In this document: positions 11,205 to 21,903 of the stretch, in pieces | Layout of the letters: every line of letters starts with the position of its first letter | Numbering within the stretch: the stretch's first letter is position 1 | Source of the DNA: Elgaria multicarinata webbii | Taxonomy: Eukaryota; Chordata; Lepidosauria; Squamata; Anguidae | Reading direction: 5' to 3' | Assembly: GCF_023053635.1 (NCBI RefSeq) | Contig: NC_086179.1 | Span: forward strand, 1,068,001 to 1,132,000 | DNA: 64,000 nucleotides | Program-made: the position numbers and the translations under genes | The notes under the pieces: generated by a model | The model's database searches: none | Told to the model about the DNA's origin: nothing | What the model saw: only the letters and a program-made list of their open reading frames with translations

Positions 11205-11402
11205 TGGAGTCTGCCTTATACTGCCTTCAGACCCTGGGTCCATCTGGCCCGGTATTGTCAGCACTGACTGGCAGCAGCCTCTCTCCAGGAGTTCAGGCAG
11301 GACTTTTTCCAGTCCTCCCTGGAGACACTGCCAGGAATCAAACCTGGGACCTTCTGCATACACAAAGCGTGAGCTCTGCCACTGAGCCAGGGTTCCTCTT
11401 GC
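11205..11402 (-). mobile_element. tRNA-derived SINE, minus strand
   Basis: Read on the minus strand, the right end has a box A-like TGGCTCAGTGGCAGAG and a box B-like GGTTTGATTCC at tRNA spacing, followed by a conserved SINE body (CTGACAATACCGGGCCAGAT). It is not a tRNA gene: the acceptor stem does not close and a SINE body follows. The tRNA-Ala-like head is an inference from the box A context. Confidence 0.75.
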
Positions 11403-11467
11403 CTCCCACACAAGGCAAGGCAAAAGCCAATCCAAGCCAGTCTCCTTCTTTAGCTTGGAGATGCCAG

Positions 11468-11472
<5 letters not shown>

Positions 11473-11532
<60 letters not shown>

Positions 11533-11700
11533 TATAGCACCATCAGTGTACATGGTGCTGTACAGATAACACAGTAAATAGCAAGACCCTGCCGCATAGG
11601 CTTACAATCTAATAAATTGTAGTAAACAATAAAGAGGGAAGGAGAATGCAAACAGGCACAGGGAAGTGTAAACAGGCACCGGGTAGGGTGAAGCTAACAG
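11473..11700 (-). mobile_element. L2-like LINE/SINE 3' tail with (ATT)n(TTTA)n
   Basis: A microsatellite at 11473-11532 (ATT then TTTA units) runs into ATATAGCACCATCAGTGTAC and the same conserved body as 6650-6737, with about 90 bp more of the 5' side (AACAATAAAGAGGGAAGGAG onwards). The minus orientation is set by the A-rich tail on the left. Confidence 0.72.
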
Positions 11701-12119
11701 TATTGGCATTTGAAAACCAATTCCTGGGCTGTGCCCTGGCTCAAATTTAGCCCGCATGGCAGTTTCCAGAGGCCACAGGGCTCTTGTTCACTCTTTGGCA
11801 TCCCACTGACAGCTGCCACAACCCACCCCAGCAGGTGTTGCATGCCAGCCGTGGGAGAAGCCAACCACCCAGGGCAAACTGGGCAAGGGCTTGTTCAAAA
11901 AGGCAAAGCTGGACCCTGAATGGGCCCAGTGAGTTTTGAACGGGAGATGCTTTTCTCTGAATTTCCGCTGCAGCGTGTCGCCTCGTCCCTCCAAGCCTAT
12001 TGGTCATAAGCCCTTCTCATCATCACCCACAGTCCAAACGCTGCCATTTGTCACGTCTGCAATTTTGCTATTTATTTTGCAGTTTTGGTCATGTTCTGAT
12101 TCAGCAGGCAAGAGGTAGA
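11701..12119. other. Intergenic, no gene recognised
   Basis: No recognisable exon or repeat family. Confidence 0.4.
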
Positions 12120-12222
12120 GCTGTTGGGCAGGGTAGCGGTTGGCCGCTTGTGAACAGAGCGCTGGACTAGATGGAGCCTGGGCCTGATCCAGCATCAGGG
12201 CTCTCTCTGCCTTATGTCCAAG
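12120..12222 (+). mobile_element. CR1-superfamily LINE (second lineage), 3' tail
   Basis: It contains GAACAGAGCGCTGGACTAGA and GGGCCTGATCCAGCATCAGG, the tail motif shared with the longer copies at 14030-14352, 16885-18160 and 61755-62075. No ORF remains. Confidence 0.65.
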
Positions 12223-12414
12223 GCCATTGGCTCCACTTGGAAGCTGGTTTGGCTGGATCCCTGGGGTCCCCTTGCATCCTCGCAGGGCTTGTGCATTGCC
12301 AACAATCTTAACAATGGTGTTAGGGATCCTGGGATGCCCCTGTCAGCTTCATTGATGCCCCAGAAAATACAGCTTCTCACATTTGGCCCAGTTTATATTT
12401 CTAATGTGTAGAAT

Positions 12415-13065
12415 GCAGCTCCCTCCTCCTGTGATATATATGCAGGGACTTTTCTATCGTGGCACCCAGATCCTGAAATTCTCTTCTCTGGAGGTTGTCT
12501 GCTCAAGACTATGCTGTTTTGCCCAGGGCCAGCCCAGCACATCCACCGCCACCCACCCACCCCCGCTCAAGTCGAAGTGCAAAATACCCAAGGCTAGTCC
12601 AGTTATTTTGGCATTGGAGGCAGAAAATCCCACAAGCACCACCTCTTCCTCCATCCTTGCAGTAAAAATACAGCAAAAATACATTAAACAACAATCCGTT
12701 TGCTGTCCTTTCACGGCACCCCAAACCATCTGCCCAAGGCAACCATCTGCCCAAGGCAACCATCTGCCCAAGGCAACCACCTGCCCAAGGCAACCATCTG
12801 CCCAAGGCAACCACCTGCCCAAGGCAACCATCTGCCCAAGGCAACCATCTGCCCAAGGCAACCATCTGCCCAAGGCAACCATCTGCCCAAGGCAACCACC
12901 TGCCCAAGGCAACCATCTCACTCTGCCTAATCGCGGGGGCGGCCCATTTTCACTAGTTTTTATTTCTAGCTGCTCTGGCATTGTGTACTGATCTGTTTGT
13001 ATGTTTTTCACTTGTTTTTGCTGGTGCTGCTTCTGTGTTTTTTTAATTGTTGTTGTTGTTGTTAT
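12415..13065 (+). mobile_element. L2-like LINE 3' region containing a minisatellite
   Basis: The left part resembles the L2 ORF2 end (an LWNSL-type stretch near 12470-12530). The right part (12948-13060) is a T-rich 3' UTR ending in TTG repeats. Unique sequence and the 17-bp minisatellite lie between, so the assignment of both parts to one element is inferred. Confidence 0.4.
12726..12912. repeat. 17-bp minisatellite, 11 units
   Basis: Eleven head-to-tail copies of CCATCTGCCCAAGGCAA (187 bp). The only variation seen is T or C at the fourth position (CCATC or CCACC). As 17 is not a multiple of three, the array is open in several frames, which explains the long repetitive frames on both strands; they are not genes. 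Confidence 0.97.
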
Positions 13066-13069
13066 CATC

Positions 13070-13400
13070 TTATTGATTGATTGATTTACTACATTTCTCT
13101 TCTACCCAGTTCTGAAGCACTCTTGGCAGTTCAGAACATAATTGGTTGTAGTTTTATCTGTCAAGAATAATTTATTTGGTCAAGAGGGTGACCTGCCCCT
13201 GTTGTATCCTACTCATCCATAAAAGGAGCTCAGGGTGGCAGACTGCCTTATTCTCACAACAACCTTGTGAGGTTGGTTGGGCCAAGAAAAAGTGTCTAAG
13301 TGAAAGCCCCCCCCCTCCCCATGGGCTTCATGGCTATGCTGGGATTGGAACGTGGCTCTCTCTGGACCTCGTCCGACACTCCGACAGAGGGGTTAAGACT
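13070..13400 (-). mobile_element. tRNA-derived/CORE-type SINE, minus strand
   Basis: An ATTGATTGATT tail at the left is followed by the body with TCTCACAACAACCTTGTGAG and, at the right, GGGATTGGAACG (a box B-like element in reverse) and TCCGACACTCCGACAG. The order is that of a full-length SINE in minus orientation. Moderately diverged. Confidence 0.6.
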
Positions 13401-14029
13401 GCTGGGACTTGCCTGGCAAGAGGTGAACCAAGGTGGACTGAAGAGGAATGTAAGATGAGCCTGGCTGTTGGATCTGACCAGCCTGGGCCACCTAGTCCAG
13501 CATCCCCACCACCACCACCACCACATAGTCCCGTCCCCCCCCCATCAACTGGCATTCAGAGTCCAACTGCCTCTGCAAGATGGAGGTTCCTTTAAGCTCT
13601 CAAGGGTAATACCCACCCAGTGATGGCCGCCTCTGCCTGGATCAACCTTTCAAAGCCAGGAGCACATCTGGTGGCAGAGAGTTCCATAAGGTAATGCGGT
13701 GATTGGGTGAAGAAGGACCTTGGATTGTCTGCCCTGAGTCAATTGCTCATCAGTTGCACGAGGTGACCCAAGGTGATGGGAAGGGGGGGCATAATGAGAG
13801 AAGAGGTTGCCGTTGGTGACCAGCCAGGACGTGCTGCTCCCAGGGATTCCTGGCTGGATCCTGCAAGGTGCCTCTGGCGGTCCCTAACCTCAGCATCGCT
13901 TTCTGTCAATGAGTTGCTTCATCCCAGTGAAGGGAAGGAGCCGGTGTGGTGCTCTGGCTTCTCAGAGCCCATGGTTGGACCCACCAGGGAGGTGCCAGTT
14001 CAAAACCAAACCGGAGCGAAGTCAGCCCA
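13401..14029. other. Intergenic, no gene recognised
   Basis: It holds a short CCA/CAC run at 13505-13525. No supported exon. Confidence 0.4.
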
Positions 14030-14352
14030 GCTCGGCACAATGTGGGCCACCTTTTCTAAACTGTGTGAGCCCAAAGGAAGGACCTCTTCACACAGCAGCA
14101 AACTATGGGATTTGCTACCACAAGATGTAGTGATGGCTGCCAACCTGGATGGGTTTAAAAGGGGGTTGGATAAATTCCTAGAGGAGGCGAAGGCTATTGG
14201 TGGCTACTAGCCCTCTTGGCTGTATTCTACCTCCAGTATCAGAATCAGTGTGCCTATATACACCAGTTGCCCACTGGGGCATCTGGTTGCCCATGGTGGG
14301 AACAGAATGCTGGACTAGATGGGCCAAGTCCCCCCTTGATCCAGAGAGGCTC
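14030..14352 (+). mobile_element. CR1-superfamily LINE (second lineage), ORF end and 3' tail
   Basis: In the frame starting at 13773 the C-terminus reads SSHSSKLWDLLPQDVVMAAN, FKRGLDKFLEEAKAIGGY and then a TAG. This parallels the C-terminus at 17388-17966. The 3' tail holds the shared GCTGGACTAGATGGGCC motif. Divergence from the sister copies implies an older family than the CR1 copies with octamer tails. Confidence 0.78.
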
Positions 14353-14559
14353 TTCTTGCATCGGGTGTCCTGGAGCGCCTCGCTCTTCCTGCTCTCTAAG
14401 GCCAGGCAGCTGTGGTTGGCTGTGAGAGAAAAGCCCTTTGCACGTGCCCCAAGGTACCCCCTTCACCAGTCTGCAGGCCTAGCCCAGGCATACAGGACGA
14501 CGACGGGCGTGGTGGGGAACCCACCGGCCGCCCCGCACCAGCTGGAGCCAGCCGGGCCT

Positions 14560-15480
14560 CGATTCAAGCCCGAGCAGTCCTCTTGTGGGTCCGATCTTGA
14601 ACGTGTCCGAGATGGGGGCGCGCGGAGCGGCTGCTCGGAGCGCAGGTTGCGTCGGGGGCGCGCGTGGGGGGGGGTAAGCGGGCGGTTGCGTGCGCCGCGT
14701 CACCGGCTGTGTGGGGAATCCGAATGGGCTCCGAGCCGCGCTGCCTCGGCTTGCACCCAGAGAGCGCGGCGCGCGCGCGGCCAGGCGAGGCGAGGCGAGG
14801 CGACGGGGCCCCGTCCACTCGCCCCTCCGACGGGCAGCAGCAGCAGCGGGAGAGAGGGAGGGAGGAGCCGCCGCCGCCGCCGCCGCCTGCGCGCTTCTCC
14901 TCCTGCTGCTGCTCATTCCTCCTCTTGCTCCTGCTGCTCGGCGCCAGGCAAGCCGGTGGGCAGCCCAAGCGCCGCGGCGCGCAGCAGCAGCCCGGCCGCA
15001 GGCGGGATCCAGCCCGGGCGAGGCCAGGTGAGCGGCTCCAGCCCGGCCGCGTCCCCGACGGCCGGGGCAGCGCGGACGGCAGCGGCGGGCCGGGCTGGAG
15101 CGCCGTGGCGCAGGCGGGCCGCGGGCAGCGCGCGGGCTCCGGGCAGCCTGCGGCGGGGAGATGCCGCGGGGGCGGCTGGCGGCGGCGGCGGCGGCGGCGG
15201 GCGCCCTCGGGGCCGGGCACCAAGTGGCGGACCCGGGAGCCCCCCCCCCATTTCGCGAGCCTCCCCGCGCTCCCCGCCGCAGCCTGACCGCGGCGCCAGC
15301 TTTGTCGCGGCCGGATCCCGGCGGCGCGTCCTCCGACGAGGCGCCGCGGCCCCTTCGGCGGGTGCCCGCGGATGCGCCGGTATGCGGAGAAGGCAGGCGA
15401 GGCGAGGCGAGGCGAGGCGAGGCGAGGCGCGCTTGGGGCGGCGGGGGTGCGTGTAAAACGCGGGTGCGTGGGAAGCGTCG
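14560..15480 (+). promoter_or_regulatory. CpG island; candidate PRRT4 promoter and 5' exon
   Basis: CpG is very dense across about 900 bp, with GC boxes, a CGC/GGC run at 15178-15201 and (GAGGC)n tracts at 14783-14803 and 15394-15428. A strong donor (GCCAG|GTGAGC) has its last exon base at 15027. The nearest downstream plus-strand gene is PRRT4, whose first coding exon has an upstream acceptor at 26036 and therefore needs 5' exons; this island is the obvious candidate. The long GC-rich frames crossing it on both strands are composition artefacts. Confidence 0.6.
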
Positions 15481-16290
15481 CTCCGCTGGCGGCTCTTGCC
15501 CGGCGAACGAGCGTCCCACCGAGTGGCGACTCCAGATCCGAAGCCCGTCCCGGCCCCTTTGGGCTCCACGGTGTTGGCCCGTTCCACAGAGGGCCCATGG
15601 GGCGGTTTTTCTTTCCCGGCAACTGCCCCTGGCAGGCTAGAGAGGGCAGCGGGAGGCACTGGGTGGCACGGGCACCGCCTGCAGTCTTCTCTGGGGCAGA
15701 AGATATTTGGGGCGGGGGGGGGGAACTTCCCCCCCACACTTCATCTTATCACTCTGGATGTTACCTTTTTGGCATGGGGTGTGTGTGTTAGCAGTCTTCC
15801 TATGTAGCATGCAGCTTGGCTGGCTGGCTAGAGCCGTCAGGCGTGTGTGTATTTCCTGATTTGCCCAGGTGTGTCGTGGTGATGGTGGGCTTGCGTGTGG
15901 GCCCTCAGTTGCTTGCCCGTGGTGTGTGGGTTGCTGGGTGTCTCTGTGGAACTGTGTGTCTGTGTGTGTGTACAGTGATGATCTTTGTATCCTTTATAGC
16001 TAATCCAAGAAGTATCAAATGCTATAACATGACGAAATAAGCCGAGTGGGTGAAAGATCAGTCACTCTCACTACCACCACCCCTGGGGAAGAAAGTGGCA
16101 TCACACCAGCTGGCACAGGGCACAGGTGAGAGTCAATGGTCGTCGTCGTCGTCCCCCGTTCCCCCCCCCTCCGCCCCATCCACGCTCACAAGAGAGGTCT
16201 AGGCTGAGCTGCCCTAAAGGGTGGTTAGAATGTGAAGAGCCTGTGGTGCCGTGGATGTGGCCTACCCAGCTGAATTTTAAGATGCCTTTT
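15481..16290. other. Island shore and intergenic/intronic DNA
   Basis: Falling CpG content, TG-rich stretches and no recognised exon. If the island is the PRRT4 promoter, this is part of its first intron. Confidence 0.4.
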
Positions 16291-16436
16291 TTCATGGTGT
16301 ACTGCTTTTAATGATGCACTGGTTTTAAACGTTTGAATTAGTTGTATGTATTTTACGGTGTTTTTATTTGTGTTGTACCCCGCCTCGATCCAGAGGGAGA
16401 GGCGGGTAACAAATAAATAAATTATTATTATTATTA
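16291..16436 (+). mobile_element. L2-like LINE 3' tail
   Basis: A T-rich 3' UTR with GTGTTGTACCCCGCCTCGAT and GGCGGGTAACAAATAAATAA, ending in ATT repeats. This is the common L2-type tail, with ORF sequence absent. Confidence 0.65.
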
Positions 16437-16742
16437 TCTTACACACACACACACCTGGCAGTTCATGTTCTCTCTGTGCATGGAAGGGAGAAAGGGCTCT
16501 CCATTCTCTGGAGCAAGCAGCTTTAGAATGCAGCCAGAGGATATAAGACCCTTTACTTGCTGTTTTCTGTTTTCTTTGTTTACTGCACTTATATCCTGCC
16601 TTTGTGCCAAGGTATTTAAGGTGCTTTGCAATTTAAACTAACTTATTGTGATGCGTTATACATGGTTCTGCCTTTGAAGGAGGTTTGGAAACTGCAGTTG
16701 GTCCAAAATACAGTTCTGAGGCTGTTTACTGGGCTCACATCA

Positions 16743-16860
16743 GAACATAAGAAGAGCCATGCTGGATCAGACAAAAGGACGGACCGAGACCTCATTCTTG
16801 TGTTCCACAGTGGCCACCAGGTGCCCCAGGGAAGCCCACCAGCATCACCTTGTGCCCGTG
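16743..16860 (-). mobile_element. CR1-superfamily LINE tail fragment, minus strand
   Basis: GAACATAAGAAGAGCCATGC and TGGATCAGAC are the reverse of the second-lineage tail. It stands head-to-head with the plus-strand copy that begins at about 16885. Confidence 0.55.
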
Positions 16861-16884
16861 GTTTGCCAGCTGCACTGGCTTTTG

Positions 16885-18160
16885 GGTTCAGCTGAAAGTG
16901 AGAAAGGCTTTTGACAACGTCCCTCGCCAAGGACTCCTGAGCAAACTTAGCAGTCACGGAATAAGGGCAGAGGTCCTCTTATGGATCAGCAACTGGGTAA
17001 AGAGCAGAAATCAGAGAGTAGGAGTAAACAGTAACTTCTCCCAAGGGAGGGAAGTAAGATCCCCACTGGGAACTGTATTGGGACCAATGCTTGTCAACCC
17101 ATTCATAAATGATCTGGAATTAGGAGGGAACAGTGAAGCAGTCAGGTTTGCCGATGACACCAAATGATGTCGGGTGGTTAAAAGAAAAAGGGATTGTGAG
17201 GCGCTCCAAAAGGATCTCTCCAAATTCATGGGCATCTAAATGGCAAATGCAGCTCAATGTGGGCAAGTGTAAAATGATGCACACTGGGGGGGAGGGGGAA
17301 TCCTCACTTCAAGTATGGCCTTAAGGGATTTGAGCCAGCAGTGACTAACCAAGAAAAGGTTCCTTAGGGATGTGGTGAAGAAGATCAGTGAAAATGTCAA
17401 CCCAGTTTGCAGCTGCTGCAAAAAAGGCAAACTCCATGTTGGGTATAATTAGGAAAGAAATTGAGAATAAAACTGCCAATATTTTACTGCCCCTATATAA
17501 ATCTATGGTGCAACCACACTTAGAATACTCTGTACAGTTCTGGTCACTGTACCTAAAAGAAGTTATGGTAGAGCTGGGAAAAGTGCAGAAAAGAGGAATT
17601 AAAATGATTCAGGGGCTGGAGCATCTCCTCTGTGAGGGAAGGTTACATCAACTGGGATTGTTCAGCTTGGAAGAAAGGAGGCTACGGGGAGACATGATAG
17701 AGGTGGACAAGATTATGCATGGTGTGGAGAATGTGGAGAGGGAGACATTTTTCTTCCTCCCCCAACGTACTAAAAACCAGGCTCATGCCATGAAACTGAT
17801 TGATGGGAGATTCAGGACAGACAAAAGGAAGGACTTCTTCACACAGCACATAGTTAAATTATGGAACTCACTACCACAAGTTGTAGTGATGGCCACCAAT
17901 TGGGATGGCTTTCAAAGGGGGTTGGGTCAATTCCTGGAGGAGGAGAAGGCTCTCCATGGCTACTAGCCCTGATAACTATGTGCCATTTCCAGTACCAGAA
18001 GCAGTAAGCCTGTGTGCACCAGTTGCTGGGGAACATGGGCAGGAGTCTCATGTCTTGCTTGTGGGTTTCCTGTCGGCAGCTGGTCGGCCACTGTGTGAAC
18101 GGAGTGCTGGACTGGATGGATCTGTGGTCTGATCCATCTGGGCTCTTCTTATATTCTTGT
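16885..18160 (+). mobile_element. CR1-superfamily LINE (second lineage), RT end to 3' tail
   Basis: The longest LINE remnant here. Positions 16890-17167 encode reverse-transcriptase blocks: RKAFDNVPRQGLLSKL, GTVLGPMLVNPFINDLEL and the catalytic FADDTK. The C-terminal region follows in a second frame (17388-17966): AAAKKANSMLGIIRKEIENK, MVQPHLEYSVQFWSLYLKE, LGLFSLEERRLRGDMIEV and FTQHIVKLWNSLPQVVVMAT. At least one frameshift or deletion separates them near 17170-17390. The tail carries GGAGTGCTGGACTGGATGGA and no octamer repeats, so the lineage differs from the octamer-tailed CR1 copies. Confidence 0.85.
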
Positions 18161-18164
18161 GTTT

Positions 18165-18448
18165 TTGACCTTTAAAGCCGTTCACAGCCTGGGGGTGGGA
18201 TACCTGGAGGACCACTTGTTGCCCCACATGGCTGCTCATACCTTAAGACCCACAATGGAGGCCCTTCTTCGGATGCCACCACCACCACCTGAGGCTTGGC
18301 AGGTGTCTCCAGGACAAAGGGCCGGCACAGGAGAGGCTCCCGATGGTGGACGCTCTCCCCAACGAGGCCTGCATGACCCCCGACCATGATGTCATGCCAT
18401 CACCAGGCAAAGGCCTTTTGCATCCTCTGCGTTCTGCTTGTTTGATTT
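18165..18448 (+). mobile_element. L2-like LINE, ORF2 C-terminal fragment
   Basis: It encodes an L2-type segment (FKAVHSLGVGYLEDHLLPH from 18168). The element is interrupted by a minus-strand CR1 at 18449-18586 and its T-rich 3' UTR resumes at 18587. Confidence 0.6.
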
Positions 18449-18586
18449 CATAGAATCATAGAATAGCAGAGCTGGAAGGGGCCTACAAGGCCATCGAGTC
18501 CAACCCCCTGCTCAATGCAGGAATCCACCCTAAAGCATCCCTGACAGGTGGTTGTCCAGCTGCCTCTTGAAGGCCTCTGGTGTGGG
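18449..18586 (-). mobile_element. CR1 3' end nested in an L2-like LINE
   Basis: The octamer tail at the left and TCCAACCCCCTGCTCAATGC identify CR1. About 138 bp only. It splits the L2-like element, so CR1 moved later. Confidence 0.88.
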
Positions 18587-18712
18587 TTTATGCTGACTGC
18601 TTTTATGCTGCTCTTTTATAGTGTAGTGTTTAAATTTGTTTTATTGTAATTTTGACTTTTTTTTCAGCCACTCTGGGAACTTGCTGAGGGGTGAGGTTAA
18701 TATCAAATAAAT
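18587..18712 (+). mobile_element. L2-like LINE 3' UTR, continued
   Basis: A T-rich 3' UTR (TTATGCTGACTGCTTTTATG) runs to a degraded tail TATCAAATAAAT, then the fold-back element begins. Confidence 0.55.
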
Positions 18713-19032
18713 TAGGGTGGCCCTATGGAAAGGAGGACTGGGCTCCTGTATCGTTAACAGTTGTATAGAAAAGGGAATTTCAGCAGGTGTCATTTGTATG
18801 CATGCAGCACCTGGTGACGTTCGCTCTTCTTCAGAACAATGAACGCTGCAGGAGCTATACTAGAGTGACCAGATACAAAAGAGGGCAGGGCTCCTGCAGC
18901 TTTAATTGACATGATGAAGACAGAATTTCACCAGGTGCAGCATGCATACAAATGACACCTTCTGAAATTTCCTTTTCTTTGCAACAATTAAAGATACAGG
19001 AGCCCAGTCCTCCTTTTCATATGGTCACCCTA
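18713..19032. mobile_element. Fold-back hAT-like MITE 'TAGGGTGACC', copy 1 (320 bp)
   Basis: It starts TAGGGTGGCCCTATGGAAAG and ends CATATGGTCACCCTA. The right half is an imperfect reverse complement of the left, giving one large fold-back. Copies 2 and 3 are at 52385-52686 and 55133-55439. No clear TSD is left at this copy. No coding capacity. Confidence 0.82.
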
Positions 19033-21197
19033 CAAGTGAGAATGATGCAAGGAGGGGGAGTGTTCTGGCAGAGGCGGCTGTGGTCAATGGGCTTTGCTGA
19101 AAAAGAGGAAAGCAGAACATGCTCAATCCTCGCTCCCAAGAGTCACCAAGCGTGAGACGACTGCTCACTTCCGCTCCTTCAGCTGTGGCCTCTCCAGCTG
19201 GAAGCTGGGGCAGATTCCCTCCCCTCCCCTCCTGCCCCCGCCCCCCAAGGCACGTCCTGCTGCAGGGCTGGGAAAAGGGATTGCCTCCCCCTCTGGCAGG
19301 AAAGGGGGCCACCTCCCCACCACAAAAGAAGGCCGTGGTGATGGCTCAGAAGCATTGTACTTTGTGGGAGACTGGGTGCAAAAGCCAAATCTTGTGCTGG
19401 GAATAATTCGTGCCAATGGCTAAGGGATCAGCTTCGCTCTGGACCCCGAACTAGGTCAGAAATCAATGGCTGAGCCCCGGCCTTTCCACAAATATCGCGG
19501 GGGTGGTGGTGTTTGTGACAGGTGAGAAGCGGGCTCTTCCTGGCCACACCCTGCTCTCCAGAGGGGCCGTCTGCCAGGCGCACGCCCGAGGCTCTCCTCC
19601 TTCTTGGGTCATGCGTGGGTCAGGTGCGCTTGCAAGGAATTCTGACCTCCTGCCTGCTCCGCGTGCCACAGATAAGAGCCTCACTTTGTTTACATGGGCC
19701 CTTACTCAGAGAGGGAAAGGGCCCGATCCATCAGCCCCTGCTTTAGCCAAGCATGCTTTGCCTCTTAGCTCTCTCAGTTTCTGATTCACCCCTTGGACAT
19801 GTCAATTGATCCCCCCCCCAAAAAAAAAAAAAAAAAAAAAAATTGGGGGTTGGTTTTGCTAGAACCAAGCCTGTAGGGGAAAAAAGGCCTGCAGCCAGGT
19901 CCCAGGCCCATCCTACGTGCAGGCATGTAGGAGGTCTGCAGAGGACTGTTGGTCACTGGCTGCGCAGACATCTCCCCCCCCTCCCGCTCGCTCACAGGCC
20001 CTCCCCCGGGTGGGCTCAGGCAGCCGCCTCCGTGCTTTGGGGCTCTGCTGGGCCCATGTGCAAAATGCAGACCTGCTAGCTTGTGCACTCTGATGCGTTA
20101 GCTGCTGCTGCAGCTGCACTAATGGTGCTCTTGGTTAGAAGGGGAACCCTTGCCGCGCACCCCTGCAGGCAGGCCGTGTTGTGCGTGGCAGTGGGAGCAG
20201 TCGAGCGTGGCCCCCCCTCCCTGGGCATGCCTGGGCCGGCTGTCCACGTGAGACCATCTCTGGGCTTCAGCAGGAGCTGCTGCACTTGGTGGCAGCTGCC
20301 AGCACGATTGATGTCCCGTCTCCACACCTGTCGGCCGACGAGCCGCCCCGGGGGAAGGGCGCAATGGAGGTGCCAGGCCGCATCGGGCCCTGTCGCTTCA
20401 CATCCCTGCCTGCCTGGTTCCAGGAAGGGCATCGCGGCTCTGTTGATGTGACAAGAGTGCCTCAGGCTGAGCTGTGCCCTGGTTCCTCTGCTTCTTCAAA
20501 GAGGCTGCCTGGTCGGTGGGACGGGCAGGATCAGCTGGGACCAGCACCCCCACCCCCACCCCACACGCCTGATTAATAATAAGCACAGGACCTATTTCCT
20601 CAATGCATGTCCCAGATTGCTCTGAAGATTGGAGCAGCAAGAGAGGCCAACATGCCTCATTTCTCTCTGACCTTGGCGGGTCCTGGGCTGGAGTTAGACC
20701 AGCAGACTGATGCAGCGACACCCTCAAGGGTGAGGCGCGGTTGCCAAGGGGACAGTGGCAGCCCCCAGCCCCTGGCTCATCCCGCCTCTCCAAGGAGCCC
20801 CAGGAGGTCCTGAGCTGCATGAGAGCATTCACAACGATGGCCATGCACCACCACCACCACATCTAGGGGATGCCGCCAGGCCCATGGGCTCCCAGACACA
20901 TCTGTAGGGAAGAGACACAGCCATGGATGGCCAGAGGATGGGGGCCTTTCAGGTGGCAGCATCGCTTGGGAGGGGGGCGCTGCTGGTGCGGGAAGGCGTC
21001 TCTTCGTGCCACCAAATCAGAGGGCTCCTCTCTAGATGTTAGTGGAGCTGCATGAGACCAGACGTGGAAGGAGGCGCTCCGAATCCCCATGGATCCGGCA
21101 GTGTTCTGTGATGTTGGTGCAGCTGAGTGGGGGGCAGGGGGGCAGAGAGAGACGGGGCCTGGCTTCCCACCGAGGAGGGAGCCCCTTCTTCACTCCA
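19033..21197. other. Intergenic/intronic, no gene recognised
   Basis: Contains an A-run at 19819-19841 and GC-rich unique sequence. Open frames of 80-150 codons overlap on both strands without recognisable domains. Confidence 0.4.
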
Positions 21198-21249
21198 TGG
21201 ACTCGATGGCCTTGTAGGTCCCTTCCAACTCTGCTATTCTATGATTCTA
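21198..21249 (+). mobile_element. CR1 tail remnant
   Basis: Only the last 50 bp of the CR1 3' UTR (GGACTCGATGGCCTTGTAGG, then octamers). Confidence 0.85.
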
Positions 21250-21433
21250 TCCTTGGCCATGGGACGGGCTTGGGACATTTAAGGAGAGGGCCACACTCCT
21301 CCCAGACAGCAGCCTGCGTTGGCCTCTGCTGAGGCAGGGATCTCCCTTGAATGTCAGTCGCTGGAGGACAAGGAGGTGCCTCTTCCTCTTTCCTTCCTCC
21401 CACTCCGCTGCTGCTTCTCCCTGCTGGAGAGCA

Positions 21434-21580
21434 ACCAGGGCAGGATCTACACGGCTGCTTTAAAATGGTTTATAACAGTAGTGAGAACTGTCGGGGCTCG
21501 GGACACAGAGCTCCATAGACAGTTTTCAAACCGTTTTCCAAGTGTCGTGTCCTGCTTGGTGTAGATCCGGCCCAGGGCTT
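21434..21580. mobile_element. Short MITE with 'GGATCTACAC' termini
   Basis: The left end GGGCAGGATCTACACGGC and the right end read in reverse (GGGCCGGATCTACACCAAG) form an imperfect terminal inverted repeat around about 110 bp. The inner arms (AAAATGGTTT / AAACCGTTTT) also pair. The superfamily is not determined; the termini recall the Harbinger-like elements at 28484 and 34698. Confidence 0.6.
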
Positions 21581-21863
21581 GCGCCAGTTTGCAAACACTC
21601 TGATTTGGGAGTCCTGCTGTCTTCCAATCCCAGGCGAGTGAGGTGGGACTTCGTGGAAACAAAATCTGCACAGCCTCAGAGGCACTGTTTCCCAAGCGCT
21701 ACATGTGGTCCACGGCTCTCAAAGTCCTAACAGCTAAATGGGTTCAATTGAACCCAAATTAAGTTCCAGGGCCAAAGCACGGTCTATTACCCCCTCCACT
21801 TTATGGTGTGCATTCATGTTTCCCTGAGGCTGCCTTAGGGGAGGTTGCCATTGGATAGCCCTG

Positions 21864-21903
<40 letters not shown>

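Noticed and set aside
11205-11402. tRNA gene on the minus strand
   Set aside because: Box A and B are present but there is no closed acceptor stem, and a SINE body follows.
12726-12912. CRISPR-like array
   Set aside because: Units are directly contiguous with no spacers and the host is an animal; it is a minisatellite.
14197-15456. 419-codon frame at the 14.5-kb island, and 346-391-codon frames on the other strand
   Set aside because: Composition artefact of the CpG island; Arg/Ala/Gly/Pro-rich with no domain, and it begins inside a LINE tail.
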